From Rhynchopus euleeides (lineage: Eukaryota; Euglenozoa; Diplonemea; Diplonemida; Diplonemidae): a stretch of DNA of 64,000 nt. Location of the stretch: contig OY723284.1 of NCBI GenBank assembly GCA_963210315.1, forward strand, positions 1,674,001 through 1,738,000, in the 5' to 3' direction. Below, piece by piece: positions 39,320 through 48,537 of the stretch (its first letter is position 1; each line of letters starts with the position of its first letter). The translations under genes and the position numbers were made by a program. The notes beneath the pieces are model-generated. The model saw nothing but the letters and a program-made list of their open reading frames with translations. It searched no databases and was not told the origin of the DNA.

Positions 39320-41060
39320 TTAGGATTCCTTCTTCCTTTTTCTCATGGGAGACTCAAACACACTTGCAGCACGAAAAAAGCTCCACACATCGGGTGTCAC
39401 GTGCACCCCCGGATCCTGTAGAACTGTCCCGGGCCCAATCATTGGGGCCACGTCGCCCCTGGTAAACCCATCCGCCAGCTGCCGCCCCGTCTCCACCCAG
39501 GAAATTTCCACACGTGCACCCACACTCTTCACCACCCTCAAAATAAACGCCAGCATCCTGTTGGCTTTTCCGTTTCTGCTGTGCGTGGCTTTCACACTCG
39601 CTACCACAGCCGAGTTGTCAACTTTCAGGTTTACTTGGTGTCCCGGCGCGTACTGCCGTATCCAGACTGCCGCTGCCGCCACCGCCAAGAATTCCTTCAA
39701 AAAAATATGCGCCTCTGCCGCCTCCTCTTTGAACTTGTTGTAAAAAACCATGTCGGGTGTCACCACCGCCCACATGGCCGAGGAGGCATCAGTCCAGATC
39801 TCGATGATTGGCAGGGTCACTGGTGCACTTATCCATTCGTTCCTTCGGATAATCTGACGCATTTCCCACATGTCTTGTTTCCGGGACTCACACACACTGT
39901 GGCGCTGATCCCACTTTTCCACCTTTCCTTCCACAAAAATTGCAACCTCCCGAAACACCTCCAGTACTGTGACGTGAAAACACAACGGGGTCCAGGAAGC
40001 AAAAAGAAACCAAATCAAACCACCACACACACCTGCCACTTCCCTCGCCGTCACGTTGTCCCGCATCAGCTCGGTCCACGCTTGGGCCATCAAAAATTTG
40101 GACACCCAGTCTGGGTCCAGACGGAATCTTGCACGCTGCAGGTCGAACTGCAGTCCGATCGCCACAAACAGCTGCGACGGACGCCCGTAGGCCGTATCCT
40201 TCTTCAGCTCGACCCCCACAAACTCACACCTTGCCCGCAGCGCGCTGTGGCGCTGCAGAACTTGTTCTTCACTGTCCCCCAGCACCAAAAAATTGTCCAC
40301 CCATACCTCCCCCTCCTCAGCCGGAAGGAGTGTGCGGGCGGTGTGCTGGGCGATGCAGGGGGCCCAACTCCAGCCCATCGGCATCACCTTCATGACCATA
40401 GTCACGAACCTGCCGCGTCTATTTCCCAACTTCACACCAAAGAAAGAAGCAATGCAAGGGTCAAGGGGAAACTGGTAGAAAAAACTAGTTGCGTCCTCCT
40501 GGATGCACCAACGTGCCGCCAGCATACGCAGAGCAAAATCACGGAGCAAGGGCAATTGCATCGGGGGAGGGCGCTGCATAACAGCGTTTATCTTCTTGCC
40601 GTTGACGACAAGACGGACATCCACCCCCGAAGACTTCAAAACGGTAAACACACCCAACACCACCTTCACCGGATGTTCCGGTGACGCCATCACGTGCTGT
40701 TCCAGTAAATCTTTTTTGTGACGGAGCATCCCCTTTGAGATAGCTCGCGCCCACTTGGGGTCCTCCAGATCCACCCCGTCCCGGAACTGCGCACGAAATG
40801 TTGCAACACAGGTAAGCATTGAGATCAAGAAGGGCAAAATGGGGGGGTGGGGGAGGGACAGCAACTTTGAAAAATCAATACGGGAAAGGGAAATCCTGGC
40901 AAGGGGGAGGTTCGGACTGCGGTGGATCGGTGTCGAGTACCGTTCCGTGTGTGCCCCCGAAAACAAATCCGGGTTGCGCAGTATCGACACCTCCCCCCCG
41001 TATCTCGGCGAGATGTCTGGCCCATAGCCCCCACTGTGGGGCGGCTTGTAAAACGGGCCC
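39320..41060 (-). CDS. Reverse transcriptase / RNase H of DIRS element 2
   Basis: The open frame continues upstream over the recombinase, but conserved motifs start near 40800. RT: LGVFTVLKSSGVDVRLVVNG, EDATSFFYQFPLDP, VMPMGWSWAPCIAQ and VWVDNFLVLG. RNase H: IEIWTDASSAMWAVVTPD, IFLKEFLAVAAAAVW, LKVDNSAVVASVKATHSRN and ISWVETGRQLADGFTRGD. The layout and motifs are those of DIRS-type polymerases. Part of a fossil element. Confidence 0.85.
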
Positions 41061-41082
41061 AGACCCGTCCTCGCCCTCTTCC

Positions 41083-42093
41083 TCACCGGAGCCTCAACGA
41101 CAACATTGTCGAGAGCTCCAAAGACTTCTTTGCCGCAGGCAATTCTACGACTGGCAAATACCTCAACAGGCTTTCCACCGTGGCGTGCCTTGAGATCTTT
41201 GCGATCTCGTCCAACGGCGTTCCCTGCCGCAACAGGAAAGTGCATGCACCCCTCCGCACGGAGTGCACGGTGAGCCGAGGATGCACCTTCTTCAGTGCCC
41301 TGGCAAAAACCTCCTGCGAAAAGGGAAAAAGGAGGGCGTGCGGGGGGTGCACGTTCTTCAGGTGAGACAGCAGGGCAAGGCACACAGGCGACAGGAACAG
41401 GATTGTGGTCATCCCCATCTTGAACGGGTCCGACTTCGTCCCGGACCAGTCCACCACCACCCCGTCCACACGAGGCGTCACCCGTTCCCACACCAGCCCC
41501 CTCACGTCCCCCCCACGAGCCGCCCCCGCCCACATCATCTCCAGTGCCAAGGCCAAAAGTGGAGAACGCGCCTGACGCACTGCTTCCTGCATCTCCGCAA
41601 ACTCGATGGGGGGGGCCTGCTTCATGGGCTTCCTGCCCCCTGCCCGCAGAAACGACCTCTCCAGGTCCTTCAACAACGGAGGAACCGGCTTGGGCAACAA
41701 ACCAACTCGGTGCAGAACCCCCTTGAGCGCCTGCAGGTACTGCAAGGCCGCCTGGGGCGACAATCCTTCCTCCTGCTTCAGCGAAAGAAAAAGCACCACG
41801 AGATGGGGAACGGGGGTCTTCCCCTCCCGTGCCTCCCATTCCTGTTGAAAAAGAAAAAACATCCTGGCCACCGAACCGTAGCTCCCCCACGTCGTGGGCG
41901 CCAGGGCCCCTCTCAGATGGCCCTCCGCAGCGGTCAGGATCCTTGCGCGGGTCGCTTTGGTTAAAGGCGGGGGTTTCCAGCGGGGGCGGCCCCGCCGGCT
42001 TTCCCCCCCTTGATCTTGCCGCCCTGCGGAAACGGGTACGGGCCCCACCCCTTGCCCCCCCGGTTGCTCCCCTGACCCCACCCAGGTCTCCAC
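41083..42093 (-). CDS. Tyrosine recombinase of DIRS element 2
   Basis: About 336 residues. The core-binding part has LQYLQALKGVLHRVGLLPKP. The catalytic part shows AARGGDVRGLVW and TVHSVRRGACTFLLRQGTPL with ISRHATVESLLRYLP. It aligns throughout with the recombinase of element 1 (shared DWSGxKSDPF and SRHATVESLL), so the two elements are of one clade. Like element 1 it precedes the RT. Part of a fossil element. Confidence 0.85.
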   Translation of the reverse strand: METWVGSGEQPGGQGVGPVPVSAGRQDQGGESRRGRPRWKPPPLTKATRARILTAAEGHLRGALAPTTWGSYGSVARMFFLFQQEWEAREGKTPVPHLVVLFLSLKQEEGLSPQAALQYLQALKGVLHRVGLLPKPVPPLLKDLERSFLRAGGRKPMKQAPPIEFAEMQEAVRQARSPLLALALEMMWAGAARGGDVRGLVWERVTPRVDGVVVDWSGTKSDPFKMGMTTILFLSPVCLALLSHLKNVHPPHALLFPFSQEVFARALKKVHPRLTVHSVRRGACTFLLRQGTPLDEIAKISRHATVESLLRYLPVVELPAAKKSLELSTMLSLRLR

Positions 42094-43217
42094 GAACGGT
42101 TCTGGGAAAGGTAGGGGGGGCGGGACGCATGGGTGAGCCGAAAAGCAGGTTTTTGGGGCCCCCCCGCTTTCACCCCGTCACTCAGGTACCCCGGGAGGAA
42201 CGGGTCCGCACCACAAATACGTTCTTCCACCAACTTTGCTCTCCCCCAATCCCCCGTAGCCTCCCCTTCCAACAAAGCCTGGGCCCGGCCCATCTGCCAC
42301 ACCGCCAGCTGCACCCAGTCCTCCTCCGAACGGACCTGCCCAGCTTTGCGCAGGAGAAAGATCGCGTTGCGAAGGATGGCCCGCGCCTCCGACTGGGTGG
42401 CCGCGTGCGGCGCTGACCGAGACCCCTCCCCTTTTTTCAACAGAGGAGCAAGGTGGTGGTGCAGCATCACCTCAGCCCCATCCTTTTCCGTGGGCGACAT
42501 CGCCGCCCACGCCCGCACCTCCAACGCGTGCTTCCCCAACCCCTTCTCCTCCCCCCCCACCTTCTCTTTCTTTCTTTTTTCCCCCTCCTCCCGTAGAATC
42601 TGAACGAACCAGTCCACGCCCGTCTCAGGGGCCGGCGGAGGGGGGGCGGGAGCTCCCGGCCCCAGGATCGCGCCCCCCACCGGGGGCGGCTGCAGCCCCG
42701 CCGAGGCCGGAATCGCCGGCACCGGCGGCATCTGTCCCGCAATGCCATGCTGCGGCGGGAGCGCGGCGGAACCCAGCTGCAGCGCCTGCGGCCCCGTCTG
42801 CGGCCCCGGCGGGGGCCCGGCTGCATGCCCTGCGTGCCCCGGCGGTCCGTGCGCGTTGGCCAGCGCCTGCTGGACCAGGGGGCCCAGCAGCCCCGGGAGC
42901 GTCGCCTGCAGCTCCGCCACCATGGCCTCGTGGCCCATCACGGGTGGCGGCACCGGGGACGCCTTTCCCCGCCTCCGCACCACGCGTCTCACGCTGCGGG
43001 TTTGCGGGGGGGTCACCTTCACCCCAGCCGGGGCGTCCGCGCCCGCGTCGCCCGCATCGCCCGCCTCGCCTGCGTCGCCCGCGTCGCTCTCGGCCTCCGC
43101 GGCGTTTGTGGCGTCCACCTCGGGCTGCTCCTCCTCCTCAGCCTCCTCCTCAGGCTCCGGCACCGCGGCAGGGGGCGGCGACTTCTTCTTCGCCGGCTTG
43201 GCGGAGCGTTTCGTCAT
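41961..43217 (-). CDS. gag-like protein of DIRS element 2
   Basis: About 418 residues, starting MTKRSAKPAKKKSPPPAAVP. An acidic Glu/Asp/Ala stretch and a Pro/Gly/Ala-rich middle are followed by a helical domain (GVDWFVQILREEGEKRKKEK to LAVWQMGRAQALLEGEATGD) and a Gly/Lys/Arg-rich tail. Particle-forming function is inferred from position only. Its end overlaps the start of the recombinase frame. Part of a fossil element. Confidence 0.6.
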   Translation of the reverse strand: MTKRSAKPAKKKSPPPAAVPEPEEEAEEEEQPEVDATNAAEAESDAGDAGEAGDAGDAGADAPAGVKVTPPQTRSVRRVVRRRGKASPVPPPVMGHEAMVAELQATLPGLLGPLVQQALANAHGPPGHAGHAAGPPPGPQTGPQALQLGSAALPPQHGIAGQMPPVPAIPASAGLQPPPVGGAILGPGAPAPPPPAPETGVDWFVQILREEGEKRKKEKVGGEEKGLGKHALEVRAWAAMSPTEKDGAEVMLHHHLAPLLKKGEGSRSAPHAATQSEARAILRNAIFLLRKAGQVRSEEDWVQLAVWQMGRAQALLEGEATGDWGRAKLVEERICGADPFLPGYLSDGVKAGGPQKPAFRLTHASRPPYLSQNRSWRPGWGQGSNRGGKGWGPYPFPQGGKIKGGKAGGAAPAGNPRL

Positions 43218-43420
43218 CTCTTGGGGTGGGGGTGAAAGGGGCGTGTGGGGGTTTCTCGCGGGGGAGGTGAGCGAGAAGTGTTGTGTAAGGGCAAGCACGA
43301 GAGAAGAACCAGCAAATTCTTCGTCGATCGCGAGAACACCCCACACGCCTGCTGCGGGTGTGGTGTGTCCTGCATGATCTGCATAGCAAAGTTTCCTGCG
43401 TTGTTAGCACAACTCCAAAA

Positions 43421-44323
43421 AAAAAAAGATTTCCAGGAAAAATCCGGGGGGTGGAAAACTGGTGGCGGCTGGGCAGCCTCGCAGCTGAGAGTGGACTCAT
43501 GCCCACAGACTGCGAGCAACTTACCCGACCGTTTTTCTGTCCAGTTTCTTTGTCAAACCCCGAGAAAACGCAGGCCGCGAAGGGACGGACGTTCACTACC
43601 GTGGCCTCCGGCGGCTGGGGGGCTCCGCCCCCCAGACCCCCCCTGTGGCGTACGTCTCCCCCTGTGCTGTATACCTGTCTTGTACCCAAACCTTTGAGGT
43701 TACATCAGAGAATGGAATGCAGACCATCAGACCCTCAGTAGCCTCAGGAGGACTCAGCCAGCTCATGCAGAATCTGTACACCTGCAAGGAACAGATGTTC
43801 ACTACCGTGGCCTCCGGCGGCTGGGGGGGCTCCGCCCCCCAGACCCCCCCTGTGCTGTATAACTGTCTTGGACCAAACCCTTTGGGGTCACATCAGGGAA
43901 TGGATGCAGCCCACCCTGTGTAGCCCCAGGAGGATGCAGCCGGCTCATGCAGAATCTGTACCCACGCAAGGAACAGTCTGGAATCTGTCCGCCCGGAAGG
44001 AACAGATGTTCACTACCGTGGCCTCCGGCGGCTGGGGGGCTCCGCCCCCCAGACCCCCCGTGGCATGTGCCTGTATGCATACAAGTCCTTGCGCGTCCGA
44101 TCGGTCCCGAAATCCATTTTTTGGACTAACCTCCGGCACCCGAGGCTGGACCCGAGCACGGATCCCTGAGAGAGGAACCGGGAGGTGACCCATTCAGTAC
44201 AAGACTCGCTTGCCGGGGGGTCCGTCAAAAAATCGGGGAACGCCTCACATTTAAGCCCAAATGAGCGTAGATTTCGCCCCTATAAAATGCCCTGTGCACA
44301 CCAAAAAAAAAACCACCCCCTTC
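43421..44323. other. Spacer with a triple hairpin-repeat cluster
   Basis: No gene. Three hairpin repeats (43587-44060) are followed by the trailing module (to about 44190) seen also after 8208. The A/T-rich block at 44245-44295 contains CCTCACATTTAAG and CCCCTATAAAATGC, inverted relative to 38620-38665. Confidence 0.5.
43587..44060 (+). repeat. Dispersed hairpin repeat, three copies
   Basis: Copies at 43587-43643, 43790-43850 and 44001-44060, spaced about 205-210 bp start to start. Linkers contain AGGAGGACTCAGCCAGCTC / AGGAGGATGCAGCCGGCTC and AGAATCTGTACNC, so the cluster is a tandem of the ~205-bp composite unit. Confidence 0.85.
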
Positions 44324-45593
44324 CAGGGCTGTTCCTAACTGGGGGGCTTGTTCCCCACACGGTGGACTCCAGCGGCCCTAGCGGGAGTCTGGGAGCGGGA
44401 GTCTGAGCGGGTGTCAAAGACTCCCGCTAGCGGGAGTCTATACTCCCGCTAGGGGGAGTCTGACTCCCCCTAGCGGGAGTCTTTTCACCTATTTTCATCC
44501 ATTTTTCCCATGATATAGTTACAGTCTACTGGCGTGGGGGGTAAAATCATGGTGGAAGAGGGATGGGGAGGGGCTTGTTTTGCTTCTGTCAGTTTCCCCG
44601 GACTCTGGACTACCTACCTATCCTCCTGGTAGCGGCTACACCTGCGGAGGTGAGCGGTTAGAATTTGAGGTGTCAAAGTGCGGCCATCGCCTGTCGTAGT
44701 TGTGTTACACCTTGGGCAAGACAAGCCATCCTGCAGGCCTCATCTTCTTCGTCAGAACTGTCATCCCCCTCCTGCTGTGCGCGTTGGTCAAGCGTGCTCA
44801 AAGTCGCCTCGGATGACACGAATGGTGTGAAAGTCGCCCCCAGCGGGATTGGCATTTTGCACAAGCAGAGCGATAATTTGCGGTGTCCTTCGGGGAACCG
44901 GAACAGGAAGTAGGGCGCGCTGATGGGTTCAACGAAGTCCTGTGTGTTGCAGTGCACAAACCCCTTCTGCAGCTGTGTCAACTGTGTGCAAAGAACATAC
45001 ACAGCCAATCTATGAGCGTGTCGGGTGTGCAGACACGGACACAGGATGACTTCTCTATACCCGAGGATCCCGTCCTGCGACAGGTGCGCAACCTTCCAAG
45101 GCATGCCCGATGCGCGCCGCTTCTCTTCTGCCATCGCAAGATCTCTCTCGTAAGTTGCGGAGCTGGCGATTGTAACGGCATCTTTCTTGCGATGTCCGTT
45201 CTCTGCTTCTTCAAATTCGTCGTTGTTCTGCAGAGGCACTGCATCTTCTGGAGCCCACCAATGATGGAGACTGTGTACGTAGGCATTGCGCGTTGATCCC
45301 TTTTCGGCATGCTCCATCAACCAGTGAAATATATGCCCTGAGATCCGAGCACGCAAGAAGGGAATCCGGGCTGACTCATCCTTGCATCCCCAGAAGCGCC
45401 AGGGGATGTCTGCATACCGGAAATGCATGAGGTCTGCAAGGGAGACAAAGAGGTAGCGGAACAAGCCCTTGTAGGTGTGTCCTGTGACAGGCAAGCACGA
45501 CCTTCCGGAACTGAGCACCTGTCCCATGCTGCGACACATTCAGTGCAAGGTTTGTACAGGTCTTGTCGAATATTTTTTTGTTGTCTCATCCAG

Positions 45594-46253
45594 CAGGGGT
45601 GGAGCTTGAAATATGGGGTTGCGGGCTGGATCGGGTCAGATCGGGTCAGCCAATTTTTTCTTATGGGTTCCCCCCCGGTTCGTCTCAGAGATCAGTGCTC
45701 GGGCCCAGCCTCCCGCGAGGTACCGGAACCGATATGCAGCCCCGGACGCGCAAGGACTTGGTTACAAGACAAACACATGCCGTAGGGGGGGTCTGGGAGG
45801 CGGAGCTCCCAGCCGCCGGAGGCCACGGTAGTGAACATCTGTGACTTGCGGGCGCACGGATTCTGTGTGAGTTGGCTGCGTCCTCCTGAGGATACTGAGA
45901 TTCCCTGATGTAAAGGGCTTGGGTACAAGACAGGCACATGCCACAGGGGGGTCTGGGGGGCGGAGCCCCCCAGCCACCGGAGGCCACGGTAGTAAACGTC
46001 TGTTGCACGGTACGGGTTGGGCAGCTTCATTTGTCCTCTATTGTGACTGTTTGAGGCCTGTGCTCATGTCGCTGGGGTCACTTTGCTCACGAAACGCCTC
46101 CTGGTCACCTTGAGGCCCCAAGGCGAGGAGCCAACTTTTCCGGTTTCCCGAAAATCTATATTTTTTTTCTTTTTACCCCTGACCTGATTTTTTGTGAGGG
46201 CCTGCAGAAAATCAGGTCAGCTGACCCGAAAAAACCCCCAAGCTCCACCCCTG
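45594..46253. mobile_element. 660-bp hAT-type MITE with 8-bp TSD TCATCCAG
   Basis: Ends CAGGGGTGGAGCTTG and complement, flanked by exact duplications TCATCCAG at 45586-45593 and 46254-46261. Subterminal GGGTCAG repeats occur on both sides. It contains an inverted hairpin-repeat pair (45784-46002). It inserted in the coding region of the CMC element, making it the most recent of three nested insertions. No coding capacity. Confidence 0.92.
45784..46002 (-). repeat. Dispersed hairpin repeat, paired copies (minus strand)
   Basis: Copies at 45784-45842 and 45945-46002 in reverse orientation, with the linker GACGCAGCCAACTCACACAG (complement) between. The outer flank 45675-45783 matches the reverse complement of 8209-8320. 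Confidence 0.85.
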
Positions 46254-46493
46254 TCATCCAGTACCCTGATCAGCCGCATGGCGAGCCCCTTGCAGTCATG
46301 GAGTGCTGGGGTGACGTAGCGGGCATTGGGAAGCACACCTGCCAAGAGGGAGGGGTAGCCAGCCTCTTTCATCTCAGAGAGAGTCAGGTGCGGGTATCGA
46401 TGCACCTGTTGATACCAGCGTTCTTCTGGGATGTCGCACAGTGAGCATCGGTGCCCTCGCCCCCCGCATCGCCTCATTGTTGCCCACTGCTGA

Positions 46494-46593
46494 TCTATAC
46501 TCCCGCTAGCGGGAGTTGGACTCCCCCTAGTTGAGACTCCCGAAAAGGGTTAAACCCGGTAGTGGTACCCTACCCCCGCTGGAGTCCACCGTG
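46494..46593. repeat. Stray right end of the CACGGTGG element
   Basis: A copy of the terminal ~100 bp (CCCGCTAGCGGG palindromes, GACTCCCGAAAAGGG, ending GGAGTCCACCGTG, then CA) lies inside the 3-kb element. No partner left end is adjacent, so it is a truncated MITE or a rearrangement. Confidence 0.75.
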
Positions 46594-46742
46594 CAAGGCC
46601 GGATCAGCCCACGGGTGGGTTTGAGGAAGAAATCTGGGGGGGCAAATTTTGCTGCGACTTCCGGTTTCACCCGGCCGAACTCCAGCATCTATCCAGACCC
46701 ACGGTGCCAAGCCGTTCGCCCGTGTCGCGATCATTCGCGGCT

Positions 46743-47123
46743 TCAGGCTGCCCCCGACGACACGTTTGTATCCTGCACCTTGCCATACTTCGCCTCCACC
46801 TTGTATATGACGGAGAGCGCCCTCCTTCCGCATCGTTGCGACTTCCCTGACAGCGAACTTATCCATGTCAGGGAAGACATGGCGATGATTGCGTTGGCCA
46901 CCTGGGTGCTGTGCTGGTGGAGCTCCTTGCTCAACACCGTTGCTAGGAGCCTTCTAATGGATCCCAGTGTCAGCACACTGCCCCCTTTTTTAACAGGGAA
47001 GGCCGTGCAAAAATCATGCACAATGTTCGTCGCCTCCGCAGCCTCGGGACTCTCTGCGCTCTTCTTCTTCTTAATCGACTTTGCCGCCGGCTTCGCTGCC
47101 GGCTTCGTTGTCGTCTTCCCCAT
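46743..47123 (-). CDS. Histone H2B-like protein, apparently circularly permuted
   Basis: A 126-residue ATG-initiated frame. Residues 1-30 are a Lys/Ala tail (MGKTTTKPAAKPAAKSIKKK). Residues ~32-82 match H2B from the middle of helix 2 to helix C: NIVHDF, then GSVLTLGSIRRLLATVLSKE and LHQH align with the [23 protein letters not shown] block with identical spacing. Residues ~95-125 (RRALSVIYKVEAKYGKVQDT then NVSSGAA) match the H2B helix 1 segment [20 protein letters not shown]. So the first helix follows, instead of preceding, the rest of the fold, and helix 2 is short. It is encoded inside a CMC element near its 5' side. It could be a rearranged captured H2B gene or a genuine element protein. 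Confidence 0.5.
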   Translation of the reverse strand: MGKTTTKPAAKPAAKSIKKKKSAESPEAAEATNIVHDFCTAFPVKKGGSVLTLGSIRRLLATVLSKELHQHSTQVANAIIAMSSLTWISSLSGKSQRCGRRALSVIYKVEAKYGKVQDTNVSSGAA

Positions 47124-47562
47124 TTTTGTGAATCAGGTCTGCGAGCTGGGATGGGTGGAAACGTCCGTTTCGTTTGGTGTGGCTGTACTTCAGTGACGAG
47201 TGCCACATTGCATAGGTATCATGGGAAAAATGAGTGAAAATAGGTGAAAAGACTCCCGCTAGCGGGAGTCTATACTCCCGCTAGCGGGAGTTGGACTCCC
47301 CCTAGTTGAGACTCCCGAAAAGGGTTACCCTACCCCCGCTGGAGTCCACCGTGCACTTTCAGGATTCTGAACTTTTTTTCTAAGAATTTTTGTAAGGGGA
47401 AAAAAAGTTTTTTTCTAAGAATTTTGTTAGGGGAATTTTTTTCTAAGGTTGTTTCGCAGAGGAAAAAACTTTTTCTAAGTTTTCCCCGGTCGACAGGGTG
47501 CGCACAAGGATGGAAGGGAAGTCTGTCCCACGTACCGTTCGCCTTGCTGGCCAACTGGAGAG

Positions 47563-47790
47563 CCAGACGTTCACTACCGTGGCCTCCGGCGGCTGGGGGG
47601 CTCCGCCCCCCAGACCCCCCTGTGGCGTACGTCTCGTACTCAAGTCCTTCGAATCCCATCAAGTCGGGGTCCAACCACTCCAGTCGCCTCTGAGGACGCA
47701 GCCAACTCGCACAGAATCTGTACGCCCACACGAACAGATGTTCGCTACCGTGGCCTCCGGCGGCTGGGGGGCACCGCCCCCCAGACCCCC
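47563..47790 (+). repeat. Dispersed hairpin repeat, paired copies
   Basis: Copies at 47563-47620 and 47732-47790, homologous to 36760-37043 in hAT copy 1 but lacking its ~55-bp internal duplication. Confidence 0.85.
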
Positions 47791-47835
47791 AATGTAGCGT
47801 GTGCCCGTCCATCTATCTCACTTCCCCGGGTACAG

Positions 47836-48280
47836 TGCAGCGTAGGAGGTCAGCGCCGCATCCATGAAGCGCTTCTTCGAAGCCTGACTGACATCGGACA
47901 GGAGGTCGGGCTTCCCCACCTGGGAGGTACACTTGCCGCGTTCGCGACATGCGTGACACGCGACACGCTCCCTGAAACGTGAGTGTGCCTTGCTAACACG
48001 GGCATTTCAACGGTCTGCCGGCGACCGTTCCCCAAACCAGTAAACCAGCAGTTTTGGAAAATCGGAGAGATCACCCTACTGCGCTGAATATGGTGCGCAC
48101 CATTGCAAAAATCCCCGGGAGCTTTTGGGCTTTCAGACCTGAAGGGGCCAGCAGGTGGGTGGCATCGGGGAGTGGCAGCTTTGTAACTGTCCTCCAGCTG
48201 CTGGCATGTCCAGCCCTGCGAGAGTGCCAAGGTGTATTGAGTCCCTGCGGAGCACAACCCCCGATGAGAACGAGCGCCAG
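47836..48280 (+). pseudogene. Two captured exons of unknown gene in hAT copy 2
   Basis: Exon a (47836-47978) follows GGGTACAG and reads CSVGGQRRIHEALLRSLTDI to TRDTLPE, ending at GTGAGTGTG. Exon b (48041-48280) follows CCAAACCAG and continues in phase as TKPAVLENRRDHPTALNMVR, TIAKIPGSFWAFRPEGASRW, VASGSGSFVTVLQLLACPAL, ending PPMRTSA before a GTGATC donor. Splice sites and phases agree, giving ~127 residues of open frame with no stop. The parent gene is not in the window and not recognised. No start codon is present, so it is a captured internal segment. Confidence 0.5.
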
Positions 48281-48537
48281 GTGATCCTCATTCATTTTCA
48301 GCTGTAACGCGCATGAGGGGCACTCTCTGCCGCAAGCATCTCTGGGCATCACTCGAGAGCTGTCACATGATGACGCGGAGAGAAATCAGAGAAAAAGTCC
48401 CGCCTGACGGGCACGCGCCTGGAAACTGTGGGGGGGCGAGCAAAAAATCCCTTGTAAAAATTCTTAGAAAAAACCTGGTTCCCCGACCCAAAAAATCTGG
48501 AAAAAGGGCTCGTTCCCCGCCCAGGCCTGCCCCCTTC

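Larger units (their letters stand above)
38666..43420 (-). mobile_element. DIRS-like tyrosine-recombinase retrotransposon, element 2
   Basis: A minus-strand retrotransposon with the same architecture as element 1 but unrelated terminal repeats. In element order: repeat X (43420-43336), gag-like, recombinase, RT/RNase H, then repeat Y (38883-38814), X (38813-38736) and Y (38735-38666). X contains CACACGCCTGCTGCGGGTG; Y contains CTTTGTGTCTGCAAATCAG. Repeat copies are nearly identical and all three coding regions are open, so the copy looks whole and young. It inserted close to hAT and hairpin repeats. Treated as a fossil. Confidence 0.85.
44673..46477 (-). pseudogene. Probable CMC element transposase-like gene, interrupted
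   Basis: N-terminal part (46477-46254): ATG, MRRCGGRGHRCSLCDIPEER with a CxxC...C pattern, then HDCKGLAMRLIRVLDE. The gene is then split by a 660-bp hAT insertion, resumes as TTKKIFDKTCTNLALNVSQH and, after about one frameshift near 45480, continues as HTYKGLFRYLFVSLADLMHF, RFWGCKDESARIPFLRARIS, to an acidic tail (EGDDSSDEEDEACR) and stop at 44673. The LHDxKG block resembles a motif of some eukaryotic DDE-type element proteins, but I cannot place a catalytic triad. As the largest gene in the element it is the transposase candidate. Not functional in this copy. Confidence 0.45.
44358..47353 (-). mobile_element. CMC/CACTA-like DNA transposon, 3.0 kb, CA TSD
   Basis: Ends CACGGTGGACTCCAGCGG and complement, identical to the 955-1118 MITE. 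Long subterminal arms rich in CCCGCTAGCGGG palindromes extend inward to a matching pair (ATGGGAAAAATG / CATTTTTCCCAT) on both sides. CA flanks both ends (44356-44357, 47354-47355), and hAT copy 1 gives the empty site (TTCCCCA then CTTTCAGG at 36551-36565). Minus-strand cargo: a probable transposase (44673-46477) and an H2B-like protein (46743-47123). It carries an insertion of hAT 45594-46253 and a stray extra right end at 46494-46593. Confidence 0.82.
44324..48529 (+). mobile_element. hAT-type element carrying exons, copy 2 (8-bp TSD CCCCCTTC)
   Basis: Same ends as copy 1 (CAGGGCTG, and CAGGCCTG on the complement), flanked by exact duplications CCCCCTTC at 44316-44323 and 48530-48537. After 34 bases it is interrupted by a 3-kb CMC element (44358-47353 plus a 2-bp TSD). 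The remaining hAT sequence resumes at CTTTCAGGATTCTG and matches copy 1. Its captured exons are better preserved than in copy 1. Confidence 0.88.

Noticed and set aside
39345-40684. Plus-strand 367-aa and shorter frames over DIRS element 2
   Set aside because: Antisense shadows of the RT/RNase H frame, which has clear motifs.
38620-44294. Larger inverted-repeat element enclosing DIRS element 2 (GCATTTTATAGGGG ends)
   Set aside because: The match is short and imperfect and no target duplication is seen; left as a note only.
36526-48529. Segmental duplication of ~1.2 kb
   Set aside because: Both copies have defined hAT-type ends and different 8-bp target duplications, so transposition explains the similarity better.
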